From the NCBI GenBank assembly GCA_012513915.1, contig JAAZBG010000048.1, positions 1 through 53,136 of the forward strand: a DNA stretch of 53,136 nucleotides, given 5' to 3'. The position numbers were made by a program, and so were the translations under genes. The notes below the pieces were generated by a model. That model did not search any database, was not told where the DNA came from, and was given only the letters and a program-made list of their open reading frames with translations. Source of the stretch: Fibrobacter sp. Its GTDB lineage: Bacteria; Fibrobacterota; Chitinivibrionia; Chitinivibrionales; Chitinispirillaceae. Below, one piece after another: positions 17,471 through 26,063 of the stretch (positions are counted from its first letter, which is position 1; each line of letters starts with the position of its first letter).

Positions 17471-18547
17471 ATGAGCAGATATAATGTAAATTTTGAATCT
17501 CCTGATTCTGGGGATCATGGAAGAGCAGTTTTTATGAACCGGATTACTTGGTGCATGGCAGAAATAAACAATTCAATGAATACCGGACAACATTTGCATT
17601 TGATAACCGCAGCAATCGTTGCTTTCTTTCGCAATAAAACAGTTTCAATTATTGCACGTATTCTGCTGACAGTAGTTTTTTTTATTGTTGTCAACAAATC
17701 AATTTCCGCCGGTGATATCGCGAAACTGGCTGGCAGGATCAATCCGTTATATCTGACAATCGCATTCCTCCTCTCAATACTTGGGTTATATTTTCAGGTC
17801 GCCCGATGGAAGATCGTGTTAAAATCTGTAAATTTACCATATGATAAAATGATACCGCTTAAAACAATGTTGTGGGGAAATTTTCTTGGATTCATGACAC
17901 CGGGTAGAGTGGGGGAACTGTTTCGGAATACCGGAGAAAATCCACAACGTAAAAGTGATTCGGTATTATCCGTAATAATTGACAGATTAATTGCGATCCT
18001 GATGGTCCTTATCTGCGGCTGTGCTGCAATGACGATTCAGGGGTTAGTATATGGAGAAAAACTGTTCATACTTCAGAGTGTTGCACTAATAGTTTCAGGA
18101 GCAGCGGTGTTGGCGTTACTCTTCTTTCGCAAGGTACACAATAATGCATTGAAAAAAAAGTTTGATAGAGTTCCCATAGTGCTTCAGGGGTTAAAGAATG
18201 CAACTGATTTCAGAGTGATACTGATTTCAATTGCAGCGCATGCATGTCTGCTTTTTCAAACAGCCCTGTTACTCTCAATGTTTGGTCTGCATGATATGAT
18301 AAAGAATATGGTTATTGCTGCACTTGCATTTACACAGATGATTTTTCTTCCGTTTTCTATCGCAAATGTTGGTATCAGGGAATACTCTTTCGGGGTTTAT
18401 ATTCAAATGCTTTCACCTGAAAATGATGCCGCAGGTATTGCATTTGGGATATCAGGTATTATATTGTTTTTTAATATCATTTTACCTGCACTTGGCGGGC
18501 TTGCATGGTTTATGCTGGATTTAAGGAAAAAACGCAACTATGAATAA
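17471..18547 (+). CDS. Lysylphosphatidylglycerol synthase TM / flippase-like membrane protein
   Basis: A polytopic protein of up to 358 residues matching the LPG_synthase_TM (UPF0104) family: after the first membrane segment (ARILLTVVFFIVVNKSI) come the reentrant-type signature WKIVLKSVNLPYDKM and GNFLGFMTPGRVGELFR, followed by several more membrane segments. There is no MprF synthase domain. The family includes lipid-linked flippases and proteins tied to glycosyltransferases. The start is uncertain: the ATG at 17471 lacks a ribosome-binding site, while the ATG at 17533 has GGAAGAG about 9 bases ahead. It overlaps the glycosyltransferase by 8 bp (ATGA type), so the two are translationally coupled, and a shared role in glycan or glycolipid export or assembly is likely. 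Confidence 0.85.
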   Translation: MSRYNVNFESPDSGDHGRAVFMNRITWCMAEINNSMNTGQHLHLITAAIVAFFRNKTVSIIARILLTVVFFIVVNKSISAGDIAKLAGRINPLYLTIAFLLSILGLYFQVARWKIVLKSVNLPYDKMIPLKTMLWGNFLGFMTPGRVGELFRNTGENPQRKSDSVLSVIIDRLIAILMVLICGCAAMTIQGLVYGEKLFILQSVALIVSGAAVLALLFFRKVHNNALKKKFDRVPIVLQGLKNATDFRVILISIAAHACLLFQTALLLSMFGLHDMIKNMVIAALAFTQMIFLPFSIANVGIREYSFGVYIQMLSPENDAAGIAFGISGIILFFNIILPALGGLAWFMLDLRKKRNYE

Positions 18548-20330
18548 CCATTATGGAGAATATGATCATATTTTCCAAACAAAAATCGATAGCTGGGTAC
18601 CGATAAACAAGGCTGTTCATGATTTTTTTACGCAACGTGAAATTGACACATTAAAACGGTCTGAGCGTACATTTACATGCGCTGACAGAACCGTGGTGTT
18701 TCTATCATTTGAAAATCAATTCGCATCTCTCGGTGGTCTTGCTGCAGTTGCACATCACCTTCCATTATGGCTTCAAAAACTCAACGAAAATGTACTGTTT
18801 TTTACACCGCTTCATTCGAAAAACACAAAAACTCAGGATGCGATTAAAAACGGAAAACTTGTTCCGGTTTTTTCAGGGAAAACGTTGAGAATCTGTAATT
18901 ATCAGGGGATTGTAAGCTGTTATGAATATAGCAATGTGCCATTTAAATCATATTTCCTTGAAGTTGACGAACGATTTTGTGCTGGAGATAATCCCTATGC
19001 GTATGAGGATAAAACGGAGTTGCTCATTGATGCACTTGCTTTTTCTGCAGCAGTCCCGTTTGCTCTCGCGCAGCTTGGTGTGAAATCAAATCTCATATTT
19101 CATGCCCATGACTGGGAAACTGCACCTGTTGCGATTACATCAAAACTGGCTGTTATCAGTAATCTTATTAATAGTGCACGAACGATCCTTACGCTTCATA
19201 ACTCTTTTGATAGTTGTATTTCGCAACGACATAAAACCCTCTTTTTTGGCAAAAATATTCCTGGAGATACAATACTGCAGTGTACAATACCACTGTTGAA
19301 TGGTCCATTGACAACGGTTAGTACCCCCTTTGCACACGAATTGCGTCATGATCCTTTACAGAAAGGTATTTTTACCGATCACCTTCAGAAGGTGTTTTCC
19401 ATGAACCCTCCTATCGGCATTGAAAACGGAATGTTTGGAGAACCGGTTCCGTCTTTTAGCAGGAAGGCTATTAAAAATGCAGTCACAGGTGAAACGGATG
19501 ATTTACTAAGTGAAAAAAACGTGTTGCGCAACAAGATGCTTGATGAAATAAAAACTCTCAAAACAGATCCAAGAGTACGCGGCAGCCTGAGCATTACCGG
19601 ACGAAATTCGAAAACACCGGTGTTTTTTATGTCGGGACGTCTTGATTTTATGCAAAAGGGTTTTGATGTAATATTTAATGCGTTTGAGAAACTGCCCCCG
19701 GGAAGTGCAAAATTGTTGTTCTGCCCATCATCAACTCATACCGATACCCGGGAGCTTGCTTTTTTCGAGAAGATCGCTCAAAAATGTGATGGTGATATCA
19801 TCATTATGCCATTTAGATTGTCACGTGGTCAGTACAATGCATTTCTACAGGGTGCAAGTTACCTCCTGATGCCATCATTTTATGAACCTTTCGGAGCTGC
19901 AACTGAAGGCATGATGAATGGAACTCCGGTTGTTGCGCGCGGAACCGGTGGGTTGTGGATTCAGGTGAACCCTCATGATGGTATGTATGTCCCATCGTTC
20001 TATGGCTCGATGCTGGATCTTGATAAGCGCAGTGACTTCCCCACTGGTTTCCTTTACAGGGAGGACTATCCTGATGCTGCAGCGCAGCGAAACTGGCGCG
20101 AAGTAATCGATCTTGAACCATCAAAACGGTTAAAGAATCCATTGTATACTGCAATGGTTGATTCCGCATTTAACGCACTGAAAATGGCAATTACTGCATT
20201 TGGAACAAAACAATATTACGGCCAGATGATATGCAACGGTCTTGACTCTGTAAATCAGTTTACCTGGCAGCGTGCTGTGGGAAAGTATAAGAAAATTTAT
20301 GATGCAGTCTGTTTTAGGGGGAGTTTATGA
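18540..20330 (+). CDS. Glycogen/starch-synthase-like glycosyltransferase (GT5/GT4 type, GT-B fold)
   Basis: A 596-residue GT-B enzyme. The N-terminal lobe has FENQFASLGGLAAVAHHLP, the equivalent of the K-x-GGL-x-D-V nucleotide-sugar loop of GlgA but with the usual Lys replaced by Ser. HAHDWETAPV is the conserved HDW strand. In the C-terminal lobe are FMSGRLDFMQKGFD and the donor-binding MPSFYEPFGAATEGMMNGTP with VVARGTGGL. It is longer than GlgA (about 480) because of an N-terminal extension of about 55 residues and an insertion after the first lobe. It overlaps the flippase-like gene. The missing Lys and the EPFG form suggest a sugar acceptor or donor different from classical ADP-glucose/glycogen. 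Soluble, cytoplasmic. Confidence 0.8.
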   Translation: MNNHYGEYDHIFQTKIDSWVPINKAVHDFFTQREIDTLKRSERTFTCADRTVVFLSFENQFASLGGLAAVAHHLPLWLQKLNENVLFFTPLHSKNTKTQDAIKNGKLVPVFSGKTLRICNYQGIVSCYEYSNVPFKSYFLEVDERFCAGDNPYAYEDKTELLIDALAFSAAVPFALAQLGVKSNLIFHAHDWETAPVAITSKLAVISNLINSARTILTLHNSFDSCISQRHKTLFFGKNIPGDTILQCTIPLLNGPLTTVSTPFAHELRHDPLQKGIFTDHLQKVFSMNPPIGIENGMFGEPVPSFSRKAIKNAVTGETDDLLSEKNVLRNKMLDEIKTLKTDPRVRGSLSITGRNSKTPVFFMSGRLDFMQKGFDVIFNAFEKLPPGSAKLLFCPSSTHTDTRELAFFEKIAQKCDGDIIIMPFRLSRGQYNAFLQGASYLLMPSFYEPFGAATEGMMNGTPVVARGTGGLWIQVNPHDGMYVPSFYGSMLDLDKRSDFPTGFLYREDYPDAAAQRNWREVIDLEPSKRLKNPLYTAMVDSAFNALKMAITAFGTKQYYGQMICNGLDSVNQFTWQRAVGKYKKIYDAVCFRGSL

Positions 20331-20492
20331 CACTAACTATCAGCGCTTTTACTTCAAACATACTGCATCCGGGTGCTTTATGGATAATTCGACTCTGTAC
20401 TATCGTTATGAATCCCGGTTCACGAATCACGAATTCTCTTGTATAGATAAGTACCCGGATATGTATTTTACTCAGAGAGGGAGGTAATTTTT

Positions 20493-21671
20493 ATGGAGCA
20501 AAGCTATATGTCACTATTAGTTGGAGTTATTATTGGTGCGGTTGTTTGTTTTCTAACAATTTTAGCGGTTAATCTACTTAAAAATCAATCGTCATCAAAG
20601 AATGCTGCCAGCAGAGAAAAAATTATGCGTCAGATCGGTGAGCTTTGTGCTGAGATTGACTCACTTATAATCTCCAATAAAGAGGGAATTCTGAATAATG
20701 GCGGGATTCAAACTGCACTTCGCAAGAAAAATGATGAGATCATCCGGTTATTGAAACCAAATATGCACATCCTTGATGTCTATTTTGTTAAATATATGGA
20801 TTATGTGCAGAAAGATTATCAGAAGTATCTTACAGGAACTCATGTTGACCCGGAGGTATCGTCTCTACAGTCAAAATCAATTGCTTTCTCCATTGAAAGT
20901 AAAAGTGATCTTTCAAAACAGGAATCGTATCAGACTGCAATTAGTTCAAGGACCGGCTCGGTAGAGCAGGATCTTCATGCACTTGAAAAGGCGTTTTTCA
21001 AGGAACCGGTTAAAGACAACCGTAAAAAGACACTTGAAACAATTTTTGCACAACCCAAAGAAGATACACCTGTCGCATCAACGGATAAAAATGAGAAGAG
21101 CTTTTTTAGTGACAACGTAACACCTGATGAATTTTTTGAGTCGAAGTCAACTCCTGTTACAAAGCCAACGGATTCTGTAAAGCCTGTAAAGATCCCAGAG
21201 TCATCCGAAAAAGCAAAGGCAGAAGAATTTGTAGCTGAAGAGGATTTTACGATGGAAACTATCATGGATCTTGATATCAGCAAGCTAAATTTCACAAAGA
21301 GCACACCTCTTCACGATTTTTCCAGAAAGACTGAGTCTATAAAAGATGCTGTTACAGGTGGCGAGGAGTTATTCGAGCCAAAGTCTGAGACTGTGGTTGA
21401 GCCGAATCCGGAAGCTAAAGATGTAAAGAATGATGGTACAGGCGAAATAGAATCGAAACCGTTATCGAAACTTGCAGAGGAAAAAGTGGAAGCTCCGGGT
21501 AACCCGGTACCAGTATCAACCAATGTTGAACTGAAACCAAAACCGGTTCTACCCAAAAAACATTCTGAAGAGCCGCCCGCTATTACATCAGTAGCGAAAA
21601 AGGATATTAGCATTACCGGTGATGATGTCGCTGATAAAATTGATGAGTTTTTCGGTATCGAAAAGAAATAA
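20493..21671 (+). CDS. Membrane-anchored acidic, low-complexity protein of unknown function
   Basis: A 392-residue protein preceded by a good ribosome-binding site (GAGGGAGG). One N-terminal membrane helix (LLVGVIIGAVVCFLTILAV) is followed by a helical region of about 100 residues (EKIMRQIGELCAEIDSLI; residues about 40-115). The remainder is a Ser/Thr/Pro/Lys/Glu-rich linker, surely disordered. It ends with ITGDDVADKIDEFFGIEKK, a short folded-looking motif; a related VTPDEFF occurs near the middle. That ending looks like a docking peptide. The gene follows the glycosyltransferase by 162 bp and has a terminator after it. No family recognised. Confidence 0.75.
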   Translation: MEQSYMSLLVGVIIGAVVCFLTILAVNLLKNQSSSKNAASREKIMRQIGELCAEIDSLIISNKEGILNNGGIQTALRKKNDEIIRLLKPNMHILDVYFVKYMDYVQKDYQKYLTGTHVDPEVSSLQSKSIAFSIESKSDLSKQESYQTAISSRTGSVEQDLHALEKAFFKEPVKDNRKKTLETIFAQPKEDTPVASTDKNEKSFFSDNVTPDEFFESKSTPVTKPTDSVKPVKIPESSEKAKAEEFVAEEDFTMETIMDLDISKLNFTKSTPLHDFSRKTESIKDAVTGGEELFEPKSETVVEPNPEAKDVKNDGTGEIESKPLSKLAEEKVEAPGNPVPVSTNVELKPKPVLPKKHSEEPPAITSVAKKDISITGDDVADKIDEFFGIEKK

Positions 21672-21700
21672 CAACGCTACATAATCGGAAGTTTACAAAA

Positions 21701-21727
21701 GGGCGTCATTTTCTGATGCCCTTTTTT
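21701..21727. terminator. Bidirectional rho-independent terminator between convergent genes
   Basis: Stem GGGCGTCA/TGATGCCC with a 5-base loop at 21701-21721 and a T-run to 21727 on the plus strand. An A-run (21697-21700) on the other side gives a T-run for the opposite strand, so it can also end the RlmB-like gene at 21772. Confidence 0.85.
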
Positions 21728-21771
21728 ATTGTCAATCAGCCAAACGGAACATTTACGCATAATTTCACTCG

Positions 21772-23091
21772 TTACTCATCACTTCCCCCAGCCCTCTGGC
21801 GGGAACATTCATACAGCAGTACTGCTGTTGCCGCAGAAACATTGAGTGATTGTGCTTCTGATACTATCGGAATTGACACGAAGGCAGTACAGGCTTTGTC
21901 AAGGTAGGGCGGGATTCCGCGATGTTCACCACCGAGAACAAGTACTACCGGCCCTGTCAGATCGAGCTTATCAGGGCTTACCCCTTTTGCTGCGTCTGCA
22001 CCGATAATCGCGAAGTTATGTTCTTTGAACTCCTCAATGAGTGATTCAATGTTTTTCGGACGTGCAATTGACATGTGCTCAACCATACCGGCTGCGCTTT
22101 TTGCAACCGATGCATTAAGCGGTGATGTGTTCTTGCGCTCAAGTATCATTGCATCAACGTTAAACGCTACAGCACTACGGATCATTGCACCAAGATTTCC
22201 CGGATCTTCTACCGATGCCGGCAGCAGAATCAGTGCATCACTCTTGTCAAGAACCTGTTCCTTCAGTGTTTCAGGACTGATATATTCCTTTACACAGCAT
22301 AACGCTGCGACCCCCTGATGCTTCGAGGAGTGACAGATCTGATCAATCCGCATTTCGGGAATAAGATTATAGGCAAGACGCTCCTTGCGGCATAGTTTCA
22401 TGAGTTCAAACAACTCAGTACTTTTACGTTCTTTTGCAAAGTAGATGTGGTCAATTGCTGTAAGGCGGGTCTTTAAAAGCTCCTCAACAGCATGAATACC
22501 ATACACACAATTCTGTGAACCGCTGCCGTTTTCATTTTTTTCTGCGCTACCAGGCATTGGTTCGCCTGTATTTGCTGGCAGATCGGGAATGTCAGTGTCA
22601 GGTTCATCAAAACGGCTTCTCTTGTCAAATCGATCTTTGTAGTCACGGTCGTGCTTTTTATATTCATGACGCACTGATCCTCGTTCATCGGTTTTACGCT
22701 CATACCGGTCATGGGACCGTTTGTGATCGTGATCTGCAGTGTATGAACCACGTCTGGTATCCCGGGAATAACCAAAATCACGTGATGAGCCATGCTCTGA
22801 ACTGCTGCGTCTTTTTGTATCACCCCGAAATGTTTTTTTATTATCGGAATAGGAACTACGATTCTCAGAATATGTACGACCGGATCTTTTTTTGTCAGAA
22901 GTTTCATCGCTGCTATATTCTGAACGATACCCCGAAGTACGTCCCCGTGACTCAGATTTTGAATATGAGGAATTGTTGTGTTCTGGTTTTCTTCCATACG
23001 ATGTACGGGACGAACCACTGCTGGTACGGGGTGACGAACGCTCTTTGCGATGATCTGAATTTGATCTCTGGTAGTCTTTTTTCATAACCAT
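21772..23091 (-). CDS. rlmB: 23S rRNA 2'-O-methyltransferase (RlmB/SpoU type) with disordered N-terminal extension
   Basis: A 439-residue protein. The C-terminal 250 residues are a complete SpoU/TrmH-family (SPOUT) methyltransferase with its substrate-binding domain: VYGIHAVEELL at the start, then the three SPOUT motifs ASVEDPGNLGAMIRSA, VVLVLGGEHRGIP and VSIPIVSEAQSLNVSAATAVLLYE. In RlmB this enzyme methylates G2251 of 23S rRNA. The first 185 residues or so are very rich in Arg, Ser, Asp, Tyr and Gly, with many SS, SR and YS steps, and look wholly disordered and RNA-binding; E. coli RlmB has no such part. Either Met1 or Met3 (23085) could start. Assignment to RlmB rather than another SpoU member is likely but not certain. 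Confidence 0.85.
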   Translation of the reverse strand: MVMKKDYQRSNSDHRKERSSPRTSSGSSRTSYGRKPEHNNSSYSKSESRGRTSGYRSEYSSDETSDKKRSGRTYSENRSSYSDNKKTFRGDTKRRSSSEHGSSRDFGYSRDTRRGSYTADHDHKRSHDRYERKTDERGSVRHEYKKHDRDYKDRFDKRSRFDEPDTDIPDLPANTGEPMPGSAEKNENGSGSQNCVYGIHAVEELLKTRLTAIDHIYFAKERKSTELFELMKLCRKERLAYNLIPEMRIDQICHSSKHQGVAALCCVKEYISPETLKEQVLDKSDALILLPASVEDPGNLGAMIRSAVAFNVDAMILERKNTSPLNASVAKSAAGMVEHMSIARPKNIESLIEEFKEHNFAIIGADAAKGVSPDKLDLTGPVVLVLGGEHRGIPPYLDKACTAFVSIPIVSEAQSLNVSAATAVLLYECSRQRAGGSDE

Positions 23092-23259
23092 TATTATCCA
23101 ATACTGCTGAATTTTTCATACCATATAAATTGCCGGACGATAAAAACCTGAGTAATATATCTTTTCGGTTATAATAATTATAGTACTTTTTTACAAATTC
23201 AGGTATATTTGAGTTAACAGCATGTACAAATGCTTAAATAATTCATTTGGGAGGTAAAT

Positions 23260-23454
23260 ATGGGCAATCTTGGAGCCACTGAAATTATCCTGATTCTTCT
23301 TGTCGTAGTCCTTCTCTTTGGTGCGAAGAAAATTCCGGAACTTGCAAAAGGGCTGGGGAATGGTATCAAAGAATTTAAGAAAGCCACTAAAGATGTTGAG
23401 AAGGAGATTGATGCAGAAGAATCATCAAAGTCGGGGAGTCAAAAGCATTTGTGA
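23260..23454 (+). CDS. tatA: Twin-arginine translocase subunit TatA
   Basis: A 64-residue protein with the standard TatA plan: a short N-terminal membrane helix ([20 protein letters not shown]), the hinge F-G-x-K-K-I-P-E, an amphipathic helix ([16 protein letters not shown]) and a charged tail. It forms the pore-like part of the Tat machinery that exports folded, often cofactor-bearing proteins. GGGAGGT sits just upstream of the ATG, a strong ribosome-binding site. The stop overlaps the GTG start of tatC by 4 bp. Confidence 0.96.
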   Translation: MGNLGATEIILILLVVVLLFGAKKIPELAKGLGNGIKEFKKATKDVEKEIDAEESSKSGSQKHL

Positions 23455-24197
23455 AGAAAAATCCTGCGGATATGCATTTTTTTGATCATCTGGAGGAACT
23501 CCGGTGGCGTGTTATAAAAAGTGCAATAGCAATTGTACTCTTTGCCATTCCCTGCGGCATTTACTGGAAGGAAATCCTCGATATTGTAATGATCTATCCG
23601 ATTCAGTATATTGAACCAAAACCGAAGCTGATTTTTACTGCTCCTGGAGAAATAGTGATGTTGAGTTTGCAGATCGCTATAGCTGGCGGTCTTATTGTTG
23701 CTGCACCGGTGGTGTTTTATCAATTATGGTGTTTTGTATCACCAGGACTTTACAAAAAAGAGAGACGGATGATTCTGCCGATTGTGATCTTTTCGACACT
23801 CTTTTTTCTTCTGGGAATTCTCTTTTGTTATTTTATGTTTCCATTACTCATGAAATTTTTAGTGACCTATGCCGGAAACCGTATTGATCCCATGTTTAAA
23901 GCTAATGACTATTTCGGATTTCTTCTTAAGTTAAGTCTTTCATTCGGTATTGTGTTTGAACTTCCGGTTGTTTCATTTGTACTTGCCAGGGTGGGAGTGC
24001 TTACTGCCGGATTTCTGGTTAAACAATTCAGGTATGCGATTATTATTATTTTTGTTATTGCAGCAATCCTGACACCACCGGATGTCGTTTCACAGAGTAT
24101 TCTGGCCGCACCGTTATTGCTTTTGTACGGATTAAGTATTCTTGTAGCTGCTGTTGTGACAAAAGGCAATAAGAAACGGGAGGCGTTATCTGCATGA
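23451..24197 (+). CDS. tatC: Twin-arginine translocase subunit TatC
   Basis: A 248-residue TatC, six membrane segments. It begins with the substrate-recognition motif [15 protein letters not shown], continues with PGLYKKERR in the first cytoplasmic loop and ends with the [12 protein letters not shown] motif before the last helices. TatC binds the twin-arginine signal peptide. The start is GTG at 23451, overlapping tatA, and the end overlaps the TatB-like fusion start by 4 bp, so tatA-tatC-tatB are tightly coupled. Confidence 0.97.
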   Translation: MKKNPADMHFFDHLEELRWRVIKSAIAIVLFAIPCGIYWKEILDIVMIYPIQYIEPKPKLIFTAPGEIVMLSLQIAIAGGLIVAAPVVFYQLWCFVSPGLYKKERRMILPIVIFSTLFFLLGILFCYFMFPLLMKFLVTYAGNRIDPMFKANDYFGFLLKLSLSFGIVFELPVVSFVLARVGVLTAGFLVKQFRYAIIIIFVIAAILTPPDVVSQSILAAPLLLLYGLSILVAAVVTKGNKKREALSA

Positions 24198-24997
24198 ACA
24201 CCGGACTGGGATTTTCTGAAGTCGCGTTGATTGCTGTTCTGGTTCTATTGTTTTTCGGTTCAAAGGAGATACCTCAGTTTATCCGGACGGTCGCAAAATG
24301 TATGGCACGGATACGATTTTATACCGACAAAGTAAAACGTGAGTTTGATAGTGTTACGCAAATTACCAGTATTCCTCAGGGAAACAGTGTCGTTCCCGAC
24401 AGGAAAACACAGCTTCGTAAGGAATATATCGCAAAGCGTAAAGAACTGAGCGAATACAGTCGCAGTGAAAAATCAAATCAGATAGCATCATTGCTTTGTG
24501 GTACTGATTACCTGAAAAATGCATCAGTCGTTATGCTGTATGCGTCAATGGGCAGTGAAGTAAAAACGGATAGCCTGATAAAGAATCTGCTTGGATCAGG
24601 AAAACGCGTTGTCTTACCTTATAGTAAAGATAGCTCCGGGGAGATGGGTATCGCGGAGATTTTTAATCCTGACACTGATGTTGCGGTGATGAGCGCCGGG
24701 TTTCCAGAAGTCATTGAATCATTGCGTAAACCGTTTTTTAAAAGTGATCTCGGATGTGTCATTTGTCCCGGTGTTGCATTTGACCGCTACGGGGCACGTC
24801 TTGGCCGGGGAAAATCCTGCTACGATCGTTTTTTAAAAGAGTTAAAAGGCTTTGTGCCAATTATCGGCATTGGTTATAGTTGTCAGATCTATGACGATTC
24901 AATGCCTTTTGAATACCATGATGTTCCAATGGATCAGATCTTTACAGAAGATGGTCCCGTGATGTTCGTGCCACCAGACGAACAAAAAACAGCCTGA
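24194..24997 (+). CDS. TatB-like / 5-formyltetrahydrofolate cyclo-ligase fusion protein
   Basis: A 267-residue single frame with two unrelated modules. Residues 1 to about 55 are a TatA/B-type segment: GFSEVALIAVLVLLFFGSKEIPQ followed by an amphipathic helix. From about residue 70 a complete 5-formyl-THF cyclo-ligase (MTHFS) follows: LRKEYIAKRKELSEYSR at its start, and the nucleotide/folate signature PGVAFDRYGARLGRGKSCYD. That enzyme converts 5-formyl-THF to 5,10-methenyl-THF with ATP. I see no in-frame ATG, GTG or TTG with a ribosome-binding site between the two parts that would let the enzyme be made alone. The fusion would place a folate enzyme at the cytoplasmic face of the membrane. The TatB-like part may act in Tat export because no other tatB is seen. 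Confidence 0.85.
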   Translation: MNTGLGFSEVALIAVLVLLFFGSKEIPQFIRTVAKCMARIRFYTDKVKREFDSVTQITSIPQGNSVVPDRKTQLRKEYIAKRKELSEYSRSEKSNQIASLLCGTDYLKNASVVMLYASMGSEVKTDSLIKNLLGSGKRVVLPYSKDSSGEMGIAEIFNPDTDVAVMSAGFPEVIESLRKPFFKSDLGCVICPGVAFDRYGARLGRGKSCYDRFLKELKGFVPIIGIGYSCQIYDDSMPFEYHDVPMDQIFTEDGPVMFVPPDEQKTA

Positions 24998-25013
24998 CTC
25001 CGGGAAATACAGT

Positions 25014-26063
25014 ATGATCTGGACTATTTTACTGATAATTGTTTCGCTTGTAGCACTAACTCTTATCGCGGTCATGTTCACTCCTTTTGGTGTCAGTTTA
25101 CACTATTCAAATACCAATGATGGGAACAGATTAAATGCGTTTTTTTATCTATTAAGCAGTTTTTTTGTGAAAATGGAGTATGATTTCACTGCAAACATCC
25201 TGATTATCAGATTTTTAGGCTTTAGGCTGGATTTTAGAAAGAAAGATAATAGCCTCAGAGGGCAACAGGATAGTAAAATAGGGAAGAAGGAAAAGAAGGG
25301 GAAGAAGGAGAAGAAGGAGAAGAAGGAGGCTGATAGTAAGAGTGAGGGTAAGGAAAACGGGCACAATAAGCACAAGGCTGAGAATGATACTTTAGTTGTG
25401 CCATCAGGTGATGCTGATGTAAATCCGAATAGTTCAAATCAGGGCAATGGTCAAAACCGGAGTTCATATACCAGCAGTACTGGTGAAGCACCTGAATCAA
25501 CACCTGGTCAACCATTACAGGCTGGTCAAAAACCTGACGAGGCGCAAACTGTTGAGCCTAAATTACAGCAGAAAACAAAACCTGAGCGAAAAGTGATAAA
25601 GGAGCGGCTGGCAGATAAAATCAGGCGGATTAAAGGCAGGATCAACAGTCAGCCAGCGGTGTTTTTTCTTAAACAGGAAAAGTTGCGGTACCGGGTATGG
25701 CGATGGATTGTCCGGATTCTTAAAAGTATGCTTCGTATCATTGCGATCAGGAGGCTGATTATCAGAACAGAACTGGTTTTTACTGATCCGGCACTGGGTG
25801 GTAAACTGTTCGGGTATTTTGAGAGCGTTCGTCATGCAGCTGCACTATACAGTAAAAGAATCAATCTGTATTTCAGACCCCTTTTTATTCAGGGTGATAC
25901 AACAATAGACATCGATTTTCGCGCGACGACATCACTGTGGAAAATCGGATACCCATTGCTGGTTGCGGTGGTCACCTTTCCATATATGACGTGTGGCATA
26001 GCCTTATGGCGTTTTTACTGGTTGAACAGACAGAAGAAGAAGGCTGATGAGAAACGTAATTGA
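25014..26063 (+). CDS. DUF2953-like membrane protein with a Lys/Glu-rich linker
   Basis: A 349-residue protein with an N-terminal membrane helix (WTILLIIVSLVALTLIAVMF), a short region with strands ending in FLGFRLDFRKK, and a low-complexity linker of about 115 residues. The linker starts with repeated KKEKK units and goes on with Asn/Ser/Gln/Pro-rich sequence. The conserved part resumes near residue 200 (AVFFLKQEKLRYRVWRW, then RIIAIRRLIIRTELVFTDPA). This split layout resembles the DUF2953 family found in many bacteria, function unknown. A C-terminal membrane segment (LLVAVVTFPYMTCGIALW) precedes the stop. It overlaps mlaE by 17 bp, so the two are translated together; the link to lipid transport is inference. 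Confidence 0.65.
   Translation: MIWTILLIIVSLVALTLIAVMFTPFGVSLHYSNTNDGNRLNAFFYLLSSFFVKMEYDFTANILIIRFLGFRLDFRKKDNSLRGQQDSKIGKKEKKGKKEKKEKKEADSKSEGKENGHNKHKAENDTLVVPSGDADVNPNSSNQGNGQNRSSYTSSTGEAPESTPGQPLQAGQKPDEAQTVEPKLQQKTKPERKVIKERLADKIRRIKGRINSQPAVFFLKQEKLRYRVWRWIVRILKSMLRIIAIRRLIIRTELVFTDPALGGKLFGYFESVRHAAALYSKRINLYFRPLFIQGDTTIDIDFRATTSLWKIGYPLLVAVVTFPYMTCGIALWRFYWLNRQKKKADEKRN

Noticed and set aside
22473..23087. Long frames of about 180-190 codons on both strands across the RlmB N-terminus
   Set aside because: They are by-products of the biased Arg/Ser codons of the disordered region; the products are His/Ile/Met-rich and lack a ribosome-binding site.
25270..25330. AAGAAGGAG-rich stretch as a cluster of ribosome-binding sites or a DNA repeat
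   Set aside because: It is in frame within the DUF2953-like gene and encodes Lys/Glu repeats of a disordered linker.
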